Shown one piece after another: positions 1-9,235 of a DNA stretch of 64,000 nucleotides. The stretch's first letter is position 1. Every line of letters starts with the position of its first letter. Under the pieces are notes generated by a model. That model made no database searches, was not told the DNA's origin, and saw only the letters and a list, made by a program, of their open reading frames with translations. Both the position numbers and the translations under genes were made by a program. The stretch is from Salinivibrio kushneri (lineage in GTDB: Bacteria; Pseudomonadota; Gammaproteobacteria; Enterobacterales; Vibrionaceae): the NCBI RefSeq assembly GCF_027286325.1, contig NZ_CP114588.1, positions 930,001 to 994,000 of the forward strand, read 5' to 3'.

Positions 1-336
1 AAAGCGATGCGAACGTTATTGATTTCAGATGAGTTTGCGGCCCAAGAACGAGCGATTGGCCGCTTTATGCTGATCCTCACCACCTTATACCGTGTTGACC
101 AACAAGGATTCGCAGATGGTATGGCGCTAAAAGGGCGAACCCGTCTGTATTTTGCCGATAATCCACAAACCTTATTAGAAAGCGGCAAAACCACCAAACC
201 CAAGCAGATTCCAGACACCCCTTTTTGGGTCATCACCAACACGAATACTGGCCGTAAGCGTCAGATGGTGGAGCAGCTTATGGAAAAAATGCAGTTCCCG
301 AGTGATTTGACTGAGAAGGTTGTGAACGCGATTTAA
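1..336 (+). CDS. seqA: Replication initiation negative regulator SeqA (C-terminal part; 5' end outside window)
   Basis: The frame is open from the first base and ends in TAA at 334-336, so the gene begins before the window. The visible 111 codons match the SeqA C-terminal DNA-binding domain, including [18 protein letters not shown] and the closing VNAI. In the family this domain binds hemimethylated GATC pairs, sequesters oriC after initiation and organises newly replicated DNA; the missing N-terminal part carries the multimerisation domain. The stop lies 28 nt before pgm on the same strand, the seqA-pgm arrangement known from enterobacteria, so the two are probably cotranscribed. The family assignment is clear; completeness cannot be judged here. 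Confidence 0.95.
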   Translation, partial: KAMRTLLISDEFAAQERAIGRFMLILTTLYRVDQQGFADGMALKGRTRLYFADNPQTLLESGKTTKPKQIPDTPFWVITNTNTGRKRQMVEQLMEKMQFPSDLTEKVVNAI

Positions 337-364
337 TCTATGCCACTCATGGGAGAAGAGAATT

Positions 365-2011
365 ATGGCAGTGCATCCTCAAGCCGGACAGCGCGCGAAT
401 CCGCAAGATTTGTGTGATATCCCGGCGCTTGTGACGCGTTTTTTCCAGGCTCAACCACGTCCAGGTCATCCGTCGCAACGTGTTGCGTTTGGGACGTCAG
501 GACACCGTGGAAGCGCGTTGAACACCACGTTTAACCGCGATCATATTTTGGCGATTGCACAAGCAATTTGTGATGAGCGCAGCGCGCGCGGCATTTCTGG
601 CCCTGTCTTTGTGGGAAAAGACACTCATGCGCTTTCCGAACCCGCCTTCGGTGCCGTGGTTGAAGTATTGACGGCCAATCAGGTACAGGTTATTGCGCAA
701 GCCGATCAGGGCTATACGCCAACACCGGGCATTTCCCAACAAATTCTGGCTTATAACCGTGATCATGCAGAGCAAGCGGATGGGATTGTGATCACCCCTT
801 CACATAACCCGCCGCAAGATGGTGGCATCAAGTACAATCCACCTCATGGTGGTCCAGCAGAAGGGGCCATCACAAAATCGATTGAATCACGCGCCAACGA
901 CTATATTGATGCTGGCTTAGAAGGCGTTCAACGATGGACTATCGACGAAGCACGGGTAAGCGCTTACTACCAGGAGCAAGACTTAGTGACTCCTTATGTC
1001 GCAGGGCTGGAGCGTGTCGTTGATATCAAGACCATTCAAGCGGCAGGCTTAAAACTTGCCGTCGACCCTTTGGGGGGCGCAGGGATCCGCTATTGGCAGC
1101 AAATTGCCGCGCATTATCAACTCGATATAACCCTGATTAATGACCATATCGACCCAACGTTTGGCTTTATGCCTCGCGATGGTGACGGCGTAATTCGTAT
1201 GGATTGCTCGTCGGCATACGCAATGGCTGGACTACTGGCGTACAAAGATGATTATGATTTGGCATTTGGTAATGATCCAGATTTTGATCGTCACGGCATT
1301 GTGACCCCAGCTGGCTTGATGAACCCGAATCACTATTTAGCGGTGTGCATTGATTATTTATTCCGCCACCGTCCGCAATGGTCAGCCGATTTAGGCGTGG
1401 GTAAGACCCTCGTATCCAGTGCGATCATTGATAAGGTGGTTGGCGACCTCGCTCGCCCGCTGGTTGAAGTGCCTGTCGGTTTTAAATGGTTTGTGCCCGG
1501 CTTGAGTGAAGGAACGCTTGGCTTTGGCGGGGAAGAAAGTGCCGGTGCTTCATTCTTAACCTTTGATGGTAAACCTTGGTCAACGGATAAAGATGGCATT
1601 ATTCTCTGCTTATTGGCTGCTGAGATCTTGGCAGTAACGGGACTGACGCCTCAAGCCTATTACCAGAAACTTGCCGACAAGCACGGTGATCCGGCGTATA
1701 ACCGTTTACAAGCCATTGCTAACGCTGAGCAAAAACAGGTGCTCAGTGAGCTAAGCCCAGAGATGGTGACAGCGGAGACCTTGGCCGGTGATACCATTAC
1801 CGCCAAACTGACCCACGCACCGGGCAACGGCGCTGCCGTCGGTGGTTTGAAAGTCGTCACTGAATTTGGTTGGTTCGCGGCGCGCCCATCAGGGACAGAA
1901 GATATCTATAAAATCTACTGTGAAAGCTTTAAAGGCGATGAGCATTTGCGTTTGATTGAACAAGAAGCGCAACAAATAGTTGATCGTGTGTTCAATGAGC
2001 AAGGTGTTTAG
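365..2011 (+). CDS. pgm: Phosphoglucomutase (alpha-D-glucose phosphate-specific)
   Basis: This 548-residue protein interconverts glucose 1-phosphate and glucose 6-phosphate in the cytosol, linking glycolysis to UDP-glucose and glycogen or trehalose chemistry. The phosphoserine loop [11 protein letters not shown] places the catalytic serine at residue 146. The metal loop is DPDFDRHG near residue 305, the sugar-recognition loop GEESAGASF is near 385, and the phosphate-binding RPSGTE is near 505. Length matches the bacterial alpha-phosphoglucomutase family. The start follows a purine-rich GGGAGAAGAG ribosome site. It is the second gene after seqA and is closed by a strong terminator at 2036-2068. 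Confidence 0.97.
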   Translation: MAVHPQAGQRANPQDLCDIPALVTRFFQAQPRPGHPSQRVAFGTSGHRGSALNTTFNRDHILAIAQAICDERSARGISGPVFVGKDTHALSEPAFGAVVEVLTANQVQVIAQADQGYTPTPGISQQILAYNRDHAEQADGIVITPSHNPPQDGGIKYNPPHGGPAEGAITKSIESRANDYIDAGLEGVQRWTIDEARVSAYYQEQDLVTPYVAGLERVVDIKTIQAAGLKLAVDPLGGAGIRYWQQIAAHYQLDITLINDHIDPTFGFMPRDGDGVIRMDCSSAYAMAGLLAYKDDYDLAFGNDPDFDRHGIVTPAGLMNPNHYLAVCIDYLFRHRPQWSADLGVGKTLVSSAIIDKVVGDLARPLVEVPVGFKWFVPGLSEGTLGFGGEESAGASFLTFDGKPWSTDKDGIILCLLAAEILAVTGLTPQAYYQKLADKHGDPAYNRLQAIANAEQKQVLSELSPEMVTAETLAGDTITAKLTHAPGNGAAVGGLKVVTEFGWFAARPSGTEDIYKIYCESFKGDEHLRLIEQEAQQIVDRVFNEQGV

Positions 2012-2035
2012 CTAACCGCCTTTGTGTTTCGTGCT

Positions 2036-2068
2036 AAAAACGCGCACTGGTAAAGTGCGCGTTTTTTT
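2036..2068. terminator. Bidirectional rho-independent terminator between pgm and the DUF1853 gene
   Basis: An A tract, a GC-rich stem (CGCGCACT with AGTGCGCG, loop GGTAA) and a run of seven T follow pgm by 25 nt. Read on the other strand it also serves the convergent DUF1853 gene, whose stop codon overlaps its edge. Confidence 0.9.
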
Positions 2069-2873
2069 ATTGGCGAGAAGGCAAGGGCGGCACATTGGCG
2101 GGCCAATCGCTGGGTACCACGAACCAAGGGGTGAGTGAATCATCTAGCAAGTGACAGGTGCGAGACAGCCCCTGAAGTGAAGCGCGCTCTAGCTTGGGTA
2201 GATCCGCAAAGGCAGGCAGTGATAGCCATTGATCGCGCGCCAATACGGCAAATTCCCTGTCTGTTGGTAATGCATCTGGCCAACACCACCATCCCCCAAT
2301 GCTGTCATGATTGACGGGTGGCCAGTCTGGTAGGGGCTGCTCGCTGTGATAATGGCGGTACAACCTTCCTTGCACCATCAAACGCTTCTTACTCGGTTGC
2401 CAGTGTGGGTATTGCTGGCAAAAGCTTGGGTGGCTGGACAAGGCCAATTGGTGGTCAAGCATTCGCGCCACTTTAATATCCAACGCATCCTTGGCATTGG
2501 GGCCTAACCAACGGTTGTCATAGGCAAGGTAGAATTTTACCGCTACCTCCCAGTGCTCTAGTTGCCCCTGATATCTGACTAAAAAATCGATGGCACCTCG
2601 CGTCTTGCCGGCTTCATTAATCTGGATTTCCTCAGCTTCTAGTGCCAAATGAGGGTGACAATCAATGAGCTGATTGAGCAGCCACTGATAGTAAAAGCCG
2701 ATACGGCTTGGACCCGTATAGGCTGCGGGAGATGGCAGTAATGTGGGTTGCCAAAGGTGATGAGGCACAACTGGGAAGCGCTTATCGCTGAGCAGTGAAA
2801 ACTGATTTTGTAACCAACTAAAATCGGCGTTGATTTGGGACGGGTTACTAAATAGGGGATAGGCGTCATTCAT
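2067..2873 (-). CDS. DUF1853 family protein
   Basis: The 268-residue product matches the DUF1853 family of gammaproteobacteria. Signatures seen are GFYYQWLL near residue 60, IDFLVRY and HWEVAVKFYL near 95-115, and LGPNAKDALDIKVARM near 125. The E-V-K and D-F arrangement resembles the core of PD-(D/E)XK nuclease folds, which is my inference; no activity is established from the sequence. No signal peptide or membrane segment is visible. The ribosome site before the ATG at 2873 is weak. It is convergent with pgm and divergent from ybfA, probably monocistronic. Confidence 0.85.
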   Translation of the reverse strand: MNDAYPLFSNPSQINADFSWLQNQFSLLSDKRFPVVPHHLWQPTLLPSPAAYTGPSRIGFYYQWLLNQLIDCHPHLALEAEEIQINEAGKTRGAIDFLVRYQGQLEHWEVAVKFYLAYDNRWLGPNAKDALDIKVARMLDHQLALSSHPSFCQQYPHWQPSKKRLMVQGRLYRHYHSEQPLPDWPPVNHDSIGGWWCWPDALPTDREFAVLARDQWLSLPAFADLPKLERASLQGLSRTCHLLDDSLTPWFVVPSDWPANVPPLPSRQ

Positions 2874-2912
2874 GATGTAATTTTATTACCTTGTTAAGGG
2901 CATGTTAAATCT

Positions 2913-2949
2913 ATTATTGATGGTTTTTGATTAAAAAACCATCAATAAT
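2913..2949. repeat. Perfect 16-bp inverted repeat in the DUF1853/ybfA divergent promoter region
   Basis: ATTATTGATGGTTTTT at 2913-2928 is exactly repeated in reverse complement at 2934-2949, with a 5-nt centre. It is AT-rich, is not followed by a T run on either strand, and lies between two divergent genes, so it looks more like an operator than a terminator. The bound protein is unknown. Confidence 0.7.
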
Positions 2950-3020
2950 GTAGTAAAAAAACAAAACGGATGGTACACTACGCGCATGCTAGCAAACTGG
3001 TCAGATGAGTGAGGTTGATT

Positions 3021-3218
3021 ATGTATACTCCGTTCGATAAAACCCGTGTTGTATTGCGCCGCTGCGCGGTTGTGATCGCGGGCATCACTTGCCTGCCAAC
3101 GCTGATTGTGCCGCCCATGGCCTCGCGTATATATAGCCATTTACATCAAGTCTGGCTTAAAGACAGCACCAAGCCAGTCTGGTTAGCTGAGTCTGAAAAA
3201 GCCGGCGGGTTTTTCTAA
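3021..3218 (+). CDS. ybfA: YbfA-like small protein (DUF2517)
   Basis: This 65-residue protein resembles E. coli YbfA. The matching pattern runs through LRRCAVVIAG, a short hydrophobic stretch ending in a basic residue, then YSHLHQVWLK and KPVWLAESEKAGG. The function is unknown in the family. The hydrophobic segment at about residues 16-34 suggests membrane association. I prefer the ATG at 3021 over an upstream GTG at 3009, because GAGG at 3011-3014 lies six bases before it. The gene stands alone between a long palindrome upstream and a terminator downstream. Confidence 0.8.
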   Translation: MYTPFDKTRVVLRRCAVVIAGITCLPTLIVPPMASRIYSHLHQVWLKDSTKPVWLAESEKAGGFF

Positions 3219-3272
3219 TCCGCACCTGGTTAGTGGCCCACACATCCATAGAACAAATACGTGATATTCAGT

Positions 3273-3304
3273 AAGCGGTGAGACGCGGTCTCACCGCTTT
3301 TTTT
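3273..3304 (+). terminator. Rho-independent terminator after ybfA
   Basis: A perfect 12-bp stem (AAGCGGTGAGAC with GTCTCACCGCTT, loop GCG) runs into seven T. Confidence 0.92.
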
Positions 3305-3360
3305 ATGTTTGCTTGTCAGGTTACACTGTTGCCATTGTCTCGCAAGTGAATGTGAATGCT

Positions 3361-4119
3361 ATGAATAACTTTGAACTGGAAGCATTGCTCAACGCCGAAC
3401 TAAAACCTGATCGCATCAAAGACTACAGTCCGAATGGCTTACAGGTGCAAGGGCGTGATGAGATAAAAACGATCGTCACCGGGGTGACGGCCTGCCAAGA
3501 TTTGATTGAGGCTGCCATCGCGCAGCAAGCGGATGCTATTCTCGTGCATCATGGTTATTTTTGGCGAGGTGAGCCACAAACGATCCGCGGGATGAAATAT
3601 CAACGGATCAAGAAGTTGATTGAACACGGCATCAATCTATACGGTTATCACTTGCCGTTGGATATTCATCCGACGCTGGGTAACAATGCGCAGCTTGCCA
3701 AGCGTTTAGGCATTGAGCTGCTTGGGGGACTGGAGCCTGACAATCCGGTCTCTATTCCTGTTTACGGAAAGCTTTCAGCACCCATGACGTTGGCGCAGTT
3801 TGAGCAACAAGTGGCCACGGTGCTTAACCGGGCGCCCCTTGTGATTGACGGTGGGCAGCAAACGCGGATTGAGACCGTGGGGCTTTGTACCGGTGGCGCG
3901 CAAGATTTTATCGACTTGGCTGCCTCTCAAGGTATGGATGCGTATTTATCAGGTGAAGTGTCTGAGCGTACGACGTTCTCTGCTCGCGAGCAAGGCGTGC
4001 ATTACATCGCTGCAGGGCATCATGCAACTGAACGGTATGGTGTGAAAGCCTTGGGTGAGTGGCTGGCAGACCAGCATGGCTTCAATGTGCACTTTGTTGA
4101 TATAGACAACCCGGTTTAA
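3361..4119 (+). CDS. ybgI: NIF3 / YbgI family dinuclear metal protein (GTP cyclohydrolase I type 2 family)
   Basis: The 252-residue protein aligns along its length with E. coli YbgI. Conserved pieces are YSPNGLQVQG, the metal-ligand motif VHHGYFW near residue 65, HLPLD near 97, and the C-terminal GEVSERTTFSAREQG and AAGHHATERYG that supply the remaining metal ligands. The family forms hexameric rings with a two-metal site. Roles in nickel insertion or GTP hydrolysis have been proposed but are not settled. The start is set at ATG 3361 because the family begins there (MNNFELE); a longer reading from TTG 3313 is unlikely. The ribosome site is weak. Confidence 0.9.
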   Translation: MNNFELEALLNAELKPDRIKDYSPNGLQVQGRDEIKTIVTGVTACQDLIEAAIAQQADAILVHHGYFWRGEPQTIRGMKYQRIKKLIEHGINLYGYHLPLDIHPTLGNNAQLAKRLGIELLGGLEPDNPVSIPVYGKLSAPMTLAQFEQQVATVLNRAPLVIDGGQQTRIETVGLCTGGAQDFIDLAASQGMDAYLSGEVSERTTFSAREQGVHYIAAGHHATERYGVKALGEWLADQHGFNVHFVDIDNPV

Positions 4120-4159
4120 CTCTCTGGTTGAGCGCCTCCCCCCAGACTGTAATGATCAT

Positions 4160-4185
4160 AAAAAAGCCGCCTTATGGCGGCTTTA
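4160..4185. terminator. Bidirectional terminator between the NIF3-family gene and gltA
   Basis: AAAAAGCCGCC and GGCGGCTTT form a stem around TTAT in the gap between two convergent genes. It has an A run on one side and T residues on the other. Confidence 0.88.
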
Positions 4186-4203
4186 TTGTATGAAATTCGC
4201 GCT

Positions 4204-5493
4204 TTAGCTGCGCTCATCCATTGGGGTAAATTCGCGTTGCGTATACCCAGTGTAAAGTTGACGCGGGCGTCCGATTCGCTTGTGCGGATCGGTATGCATC
4301 TCATTCCAGTGGGCAATCCAGCCTATGGTACGAGACATTGCAAAGATGACAGTAAACATCGATGTAGGGATCCCGATTGCTTTCAGGATAATGCCTGAAT
4401 AGAAATCAACGTTCGGGTAAAGTTTCTTATCGATAAAGTAGTCATCTGACAGCGCGATACGCTCCAGCTCCATGGCCACATCCAGTAATGGGTCTTGGAT
4501 TTGTAACTCGTTAAGCACTTCATGGCAGGCTTCACGCATTACTGTCGCACGAGGGTCGTAGTTTTTGTAGACACGATGACCAAAGCCCATCAGACGGAAT
4601 GGATCGTCTTTATCTTTTGCGCGAGCAATATACTCAGGAATGTTATCAACATGCCCAATTTGCTCAAACATGCGCAAGCACGCTTCGTTCGCGCCACCAT
4701 GCGCAGGCCCCCATAGCGAGGCGATCCCAGCCGCAATACAAGCAAATGGGTTAGCACCTGAAGAGCCCGCCAGACGTACCGTCGATGTTGATGCGTTTTG
4801 TTCATGGTCTGCATGCAGGGTAAAGATCTTATCCATTGCACGCGCGACCACTGGGTTCACTTCATATTCTTCACACGGAGTGGCGAACATCATATGAAGG
4901 AAGTTTTCTGCGTAATCAAGGTCATTACGTGGGTAGATAAATGGCTGTCCGATTGAGTACTTGTAACACATTGCAGCCAGTGTCGGCATTTTCGACAACA
5001 GACGGAACGCCGTGATTTCGCGGTGCTGGTCGTTGTTGATGTCGAGAGAGTCGTGATAGAACGCGGCCAGTGCACCTACAACCCCGACCATAACGGCCAT
5101 TGGGTGCGCATCACGGCGGAAGCCGTGGAAGAAGCTCGCAATTTGCTCATGCACCATGGTGTGGCGCACGATCATTGAGCGAAACTCATCATATTGCTTT
5201 GTTGTAGGGACTTCACCGTAGAGCAGGATATAACAGACTTCTAAATAATCAGCGTTATTGGCAAGTTGATCTATCGGGTAACCGCGGTGCAGCAATACGC
5301 CGGCTGCGCCATCGATGTAGGTGATTTGCGAGTTGCATGAACCTGTTGCGACAAAACCAGGATCAAAGGTGAAATAGCCTTCGTTTACCAGCTGGCGCAC
5401 ATCAATGACTTCTGGACCGACGGTGCCCTCGATAATCGGCAGTTCGATTGGTGCTTTCCCTTCAATGTGTAGGGTAGCTTTCTTCTCTGCCAT
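4204..5493 (-). CDS. gltA: Citrate synthase (type II, hexameric)
   Basis: This 429-residue enzyme condenses acetyl-CoA and oxaloacetate, the entry step of the TCA cycle. The catalytic histidine in [10 protein letters not shown], the second histidine in [14 protein letters not shown] and the aspartate in NVDFYSG are all present, equivalent to E. coli His264, His305 and Asp362. The N-terminal beta domain of about 50 residues marks the NADH-inhibited Gram-negative form. A strong GGAG ribosome site precedes the ATG. The gene diverges from sdhC across a 399-nt control region, as in enterobacteria. Confidence 0.98.
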   Translation of the reverse strand: MAEKKATLHIEGKAPIELPIIEGTVGPEVIDVRQLVNEGYFTFDPGFVATGSCNSQITYIDGAAGVLLHRGYPIDQLANNADYLEVCYILLYGEVPTTKQYDEFRSMIVRHTMVHEQIASFFHGFRRDAHPMAVMVGVVGALAAFYHDSLDINNDQHREITAFRLLSKMPTLAAMCYKYSIGQPFIYPRNDLDYAENFLHMMFATPCEEYEVNPVVARAMDKIFTLHADHEQNASTSTVRLAGSSGANPFACIAAGIASLWGPAHGGANEACLRMFEQIGHVDNIPEYIARAKDKDDPFRLMGFGHRVYKNYDPRATVMREACHEVLNELQIQDPLLDVAMELERIALSDDYFIDKKLYPNVDFYSGIILKAIGIPTSMFTVIFAMSRTIGWIAHWNEMHTDPHKRIGRPRQLYTGYTQREFTPMDERS

Positions 5494-5892
5494 AACAATC
5501 TCCTTTGTTATTTTATAATCCCATCCAGGATACGGACTCGACCGTTGTACCGATCGACCCTAATGATGTCAATTTTTAACCTATCGATGTGTGCGTCAGT
5601 TAATAACTTATTTGCAATGCGAGTTAAATATCTGTTGTGAGATTCCGGTCAATTTTGTGCGTTTGTAATTGTCTGTTACGCCACGTATACTTTTTCGAGG
5701 TCTCTGGGCAAATCAGTATCCTAGGGCGTTTAGGGGCTCAAACACCTTTCCTAACTGACGTGATCCATTCGCCAAGAATTGCAGTTATAAGCAATAAGGT
5801 ACATGAAGCGCGTTACGCAGATGTTGCAGGTCTTACGCTTTGAGTACTGAGGTTCAGAGAGTGTAATAACTATAAATGCTCAATGGAGCTGA
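5494..5892. promoter_or_regulatory. Divergent gltA / sdhC control region
   Basis: This 399-nt spacer separates the gltA start from the sdhC start and must hold both promoters. Two GTTAA-type elements, GTTAATAACTTATTT near 5599 and GTTAAATATCTGTT near 5622, resemble direct repeats of ArcA sites. That would fit the known anaerobic repression of these genes, but it is only my reading of degenerate motifs. I found no convincing CRP half-site pair, and no ORF that looks coding. Confidence 0.5.
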
Positions 5893-6285
5893 GTGGGCAA
5901 TATCGTGAAAGAAAGAAAGTCAAGACCCGTAAACCTCGACCTCCAGACGATTCGTTTTCCGATAACAGCGATTGCGTCTATATTGCATCGAGTGGCAGGT
6001 GTCATCACCTTTGTCTCGATCGCCATCCTCCTATGGCTGCTTAGCCTCTCTCTCTCTTCTCCTGATGGATTCCAATCCGCTGCTGCGATTGTCGATAGCT
6101 TTTTCGTCAAACTGATCCTTTGGGGTATTTTGACCGCGCTTGCTTATCACATTGTCGGTGGCATCCGTCACTTAATCCAAGACATGGGTTATTTTGAAGA
6201 GCTTGAGTCAGGCGCGCAAAGTGCGCAGGTTGCATTTGTTATCACCGGCGTATTGTCTGTGTTGGCGGGGGTTTTAGTATGGTAA
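5893..6285 (+). CDS. sdhC: Succinate dehydrogenase cytochrome b556 subunit
   Basis: SdhC is one of the two membrane anchors of complex II and helps bind heme b and ubiquinone. The sequence has the diagnostic [19 protein letters not shown] start, then HRVAGVITF with the quinone-site serine/arginine region, and three hydrophobic helices. The heme-ligand histidine lies in [12 protein letters not shown] near residue 85-95. Length is 130 residues. The first codon is GTG at 5893, with GGAG four bases upstream; an in-frame GTG at 5905 is an alternative. The stop overlaps the sdhD start by 7 nt, indicating translational coupling. Confidence 0.96.
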   Translation: MGNIVKERKSRPVNLDLQTIRFPITAIASILHRVAGVITFVSIAILLWLLSLSLSSPDGFQSAAAIVDSFFVKLILWGILTALAYHIVGGIRHLIQDMGYFEELESGAQSAQVAFVITGVLSVLAGVLVW

Positions 6286-6629
6286 CGAAAAACATCTCAT
6301 CGGTCGGGCGCAATGGCGTGCACGACTATGTGCTGATTCGCGCCACTGCGATTCTCATCACACTTTACACACTTTATATGGTCGGTTTTGCCGTTTTTGG
6401 CCCTGAGATTACGTATGCCTCATGGACAGCCTTTTTCGGCCAGACCAGTACCAAAGTCTTTACCATGTTAGCCCTGGTCTCCGTGCTGATTCACGGCTGG
6501 ATCGGAATGTGGCAAGTATTGACTGACTATATTAAGCCAGCCTTGCTGCGTGGCATGTTGCAACTTGGCGTTGTGGCGATGCTACTGATCTACGTTTTCG
6601 CCGGTTTCTTTGTATTGTGGGGTGTGTAA
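6279..6629 (+). CDS. sdhD: Succinate dehydrogenase membrane anchor subunit
   Basis: This 116-residue anchor pairs with SdhC in the inner membrane. [18 protein letters not shown] at the N terminus is typical, followed by three transmembrane helices. The second carries [13 protein letters not shown], with the histidine that contributes to heme binding and the tyrosine near the quinone site. It starts inside sdhC and ends directly against the GTG of sdhA, so all three reading frames are packed without spacer. Confidence 0.96.
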   Translation: MVTKNISSVGRNGVHDYVLIRATAILITLYTLYMVGFAVFGPEITYASWTAFFGQTSTKVFTMLALVSVLIHGWIGMWQVLTDYIKPALLRGMLQLGVVAMLLIYVFAGFFVLWGV

Positions 6630-8396
6630 GTGAGTATTCCAGTTCGCGAATTTGACGCAATTGTTATTGGCGCAGGCGGTGCAGGTATGCGCGCCGCACT
6701 GCAAATATCTGAGCAGGGCCTAACTTGTGCACTGTTATCGAAAGTGTTTCCAACCCGCTCCCACACCGTGTCTGCGCAGGGCGGTATTACGGTAGCACTG
6801 GGTAACTCGCACAAAGATAACTGGCAGTGGCACATGTACGACACGGTGAAAGGGTCAGACTACATTGGTGACCAAGACGCCATTGAGTACATGTGTAAAA
6901 CGGGCCCGCAATCAGTGATTGAGCTAGAGAAGATGGGGTTACCTTTTTCTCGGTTTGAGAATGGGTCCATTTATCAGCGTCCGTTTGGCGGCCAGTCTAA
7001 AGAGTTTGGTGGCGAGCAAGCTGCACGCACCGCGGCGGCGGCTGACCGAACCGGGCACGCACTGCTGCACACCTTGTATCAGCAAAATATTAAAAACAAG
7101 ACCACCATCTTCTCTGAATGGTATGCGCTTGACTTGGTGAAAAACCAAGACGGTGTGATTGTTGGTGCGACCGCCATGTGTATGGAAACGGGCGAGATTT
7201 GCTACTTTAAGTCTAAGGCAACTGTGCTGGCGACAGGGGGAGCGGGTCGTATCTATCAGTCAACCACCAATGCTCACATCAATACCGGTGATGGCGTGGG
7301 TATGGCGCTGCGCGCCGGCGTGCCCATGCAAGACATGGAAATGTGGCAATTCCACCCCACAGGCATTGCTGGAGCGGGCGTATTGGTCACAGAAGGTTGC
7401 CGTGGCGAAGGCGGTTATCTGCTCAATAAAGATGGTGAGCGCTTTATGGAGCGTTACGCCCCCAATGTAAAAGATTTGGCAGGGCGTGACGTGGTGGCGC
7501 GTTCGATGATGATCGAGATTCGAGAAGGGCGTGGCTGTGACGGCCCATGGGGTCCACACCTCAAACTGAAGCTCGATCACCTTGGCAAAGATGTGCTCGA
7601 GTCTCGTCTACCCGGTATCCTTGACTTGTCGCGTACCTTTGCGCACGTCGATCCTATCAAAGAACCGATTCCGGTGATCCCAACCTGTCACTACATGATG
7701 GGGGGCATTCCAACACAAGTGTCTGGCCAAGCAATCAAGCAAGACCCGCTCGGCAATGACATTGAAGTACAAGGTTTGTTTGCCTGTGGCGAGATTGCGA
7801 GTGTTTCTGTTCACGGTGCCAACCGCTTGGGCGGCAACTCATTGCTCGACTTGGTTGTGTTTGGACGCGCGACCGGCCTGCATCTTGGCGAGACACTCGC
7901 TGCGCAGGTAGAAGCGCGCGATGCGAGCGAGTCAGATATTGAGGCGTCACTGGCGCGTGTTAATCGTTGGAATAGCACCCAGCAGGGTGAAGACCCGGTT
8001 GAGATCCGCAAAGATTTGCAGGCTTGTATGCAAGAAAACTTCTCTGTGTTCCGAGAAGGCGAGGCGATGGAAAAAGGACTGAAAGAGCTGAAGGAAATTC
8101 GTGAACGCCTTAAGTCGGCGCGTCTTGATGACACGTCAACCGAGTTCAACACCCAGCGTGTCGAATGTTTGGAGCTGGAGAATTTGATGGAAACCGCATA
8201 CTCAACAGCGGTATCAGCTCATTATCGTACTGAAAGTCGTGGCGCACATGCGCGTTTCGACTACCAAGATCGCGATGATGAGAACTGGCTATGCCACTCC
8301 ATCTATAACCCAGAAACCGAAGCTATGTCGAAGCGCGACGTCAACATGGCGCCAGTGCACCGTGAGGCTTTCCCACCGAAAGTCCGCAGTTACTAA
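6630..8396 (+). CDS. sdhA: Succinate dehydrogenase flavoprotein subunit
   Basis: The 588-residue catalytic subunit oxidises succinate to fumarate. The Rossmann FAD motif [11 protein letters not shown] sits at residues 13-23. The histidine of [10 protein letters not shown] near residue 45 is the site of covalent FAD attachment in this family. The substrate region [21 protein letters not shown] is near 240-265 and the active-site arginine region [12 protein letters not shown] is near 400. It starts with GTG immediately after the sdhD stop codon. The C terminus ends in PPKVRSY, the usual ending. Confidence 0.98.
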   Translation: MSIPVREFDAIVIGAGGAGMRAALQISEQGLTCALLSKVFPTRSHTVSAQGGITVALGNSHKDNWQWHMYDTVKGSDYIGDQDAIEYMCKTGPQSVIELEKMGLPFSRFENGSIYQRPFGGQSKEFGGEQAARTAAAADRTGHALLHTLYQQNIKNKTTIFSEWYALDLVKNQDGVIVGATAMCMETGEICYFKSKATVLATGGAGRIYQSTTNAHINTGDGVGMALRAGVPMQDMEMWQFHPTGIAGAGVLVTEGCRGEGGYLLNKDGERFMERYAPNVKDLAGRDVVARSMMIEIREGRGCDGPWGPHLKLKLDHLGKDVLESRLPGILDLSRTFAHVDPIKEPIPVIPTCHYMMGGIPTQVSGQAIKQDPLGNDIEVQGLFACGEIASVSVHGANRLGGNSLLDLVVFGRATGLHLGETLAAQVEARDASESDIEASLARVNRWNSTQQGEDPVEIRKDLQACMQENFSVFREGEAMEKGLKELKEIRERLKSARLDDTSTEFNTQRVECLELENLMETAYSTAVSAHYRTESRGAHARFDYQDRDDENWLCHSIYNPETEAMSKRDVNMAPVHREAFPPKVRSY

Positions 8397-8410
8397 GGGG
8401 GTCGAGAACG

Positions 8411-9121
8411 ATGAATGTTAAGTTTTCTATCTATCGCTACAACCCAGATGTAGACAATGCGCCATACATGAAAGACTACACGCTGGATGTGCCTGAAGGG
8501 TCTGACATGATGCTGCTGGATGCACTCATTCAGCTTAAAGAGCAGGATCCAACACTGGCTTTTCGTCGCTCGTGCCGCGAAGGTGTCTGTGGCTCTGATG
8601 GCGTCAACATGAACGGGAAAAATGGTCTTGCGTGTATTACGCCACTATCCTCACTGATGGATAAGTCGGAAATCGTGATTCGTCCATTACCAGGCTTACC
8701 GGTTGTGCGTGACCTCATTATCGATATGGGGCAGTTCTATGAGAACTATGAGCGCGTCAAACCTTACCTGATGAACGATGAAACGCCACCTTCGCGCGAG
8801 AACCTACAAGCGCCGGAAGATCGCGCTGAACTAGACGGTTTGTATGAGTGCATCATGTGTGCATGTTGTAGTACCGCATGTCCTTCATTTTGGTGGAACC
8901 CTGACAAATTTGTCGGCCCAGCCGGTTTGCTTGCTGCATATCGCTGGTTGGCGGATAGCCGTGATACAGCGACCGAAGAGCGGTTATCTGATCTAGACGA
9001 CGCTTTTAGTGTCTTCCGTTGCCACGGGATCATGAACTGTGTCAGTGTATGTCCAAAGGGACTGAACCCAACTAAGGCAATTGGGCACATCAAGTCTATG
9101 CTGATTCAGCGCGGCGTTTAA
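8411..9121 (+). CDS. sdhB: Succinate dehydrogenase iron-sulfur subunit
   Basis: SdhB passes electrons from FAD to quinone through three clusters. The [2Fe-2S] ligands lie in SCREGVCGSDG and the following LAC near residues 55-75. The [4Fe-4S] and [3Fe-4S] ligands lie in CIMCACCSTACP near 150 and CHGIMNCVSVCPKGLNP near 205-220. The 236-residue length is standard. A GGGGGTCGAGA ribosome site precedes ATG 8411, 14 nt after sdhA. The next gene, sucA, follows after 114 nt that contains a hairpin. Confidence 0.98.
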   Translation: MNVKFSIYRYNPDVDNAPYMKDYTLDVPEGSDMMLLDALIQLKEQDPTLAFRRSCREGVCGSDGVNMNGKNGLACITPLSSLMDKSEIVIRPLPGLPVVRDLIIDMGQFYENYERVKPYLMNDETPPSRENLQAPEDRAELDGLYECIMCACCSTACPSFWWNPDKFVGPAGLLAAYRWLADSRDTATEERLSDLDDAFSVFRCHGIMNCVSVCPKGLNPTKAIGHIKSMLIQRGV

Positions 9122-9150
9122 AACGCACAACCAATAACGTAGATAAAAAT

Positions 9151-9170
9151 GCCCCGTCCTCGGACGGGGC
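9151..9170 (+). other. GC-rich hairpin between sdhB and sucA
   Basis: GCCCCGTCC and GGACGGGGC form a perfect 9-bp stem around a TC loop, followed only by TTAATAA. It lacks a proper T run, so it may act as a partial terminator or an mRNA-stability element that sets different levels for sdh and suc within one transcript. Confidence 0.6.
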
Positions 9171-9235
9171 TTAATAACAGGTAACCCGGCCTCAGACCGG
9201 TGTTTGGATAAATAACTAGTGGTTAAGGGATAACA

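Noticed and set aside
5641..5664. CRP site in the gltA/sdhC spacer (TGTGA at about 5636)
   Set aside because: The second half-site (GGTCA at the expected spacing) does not match TCACA.
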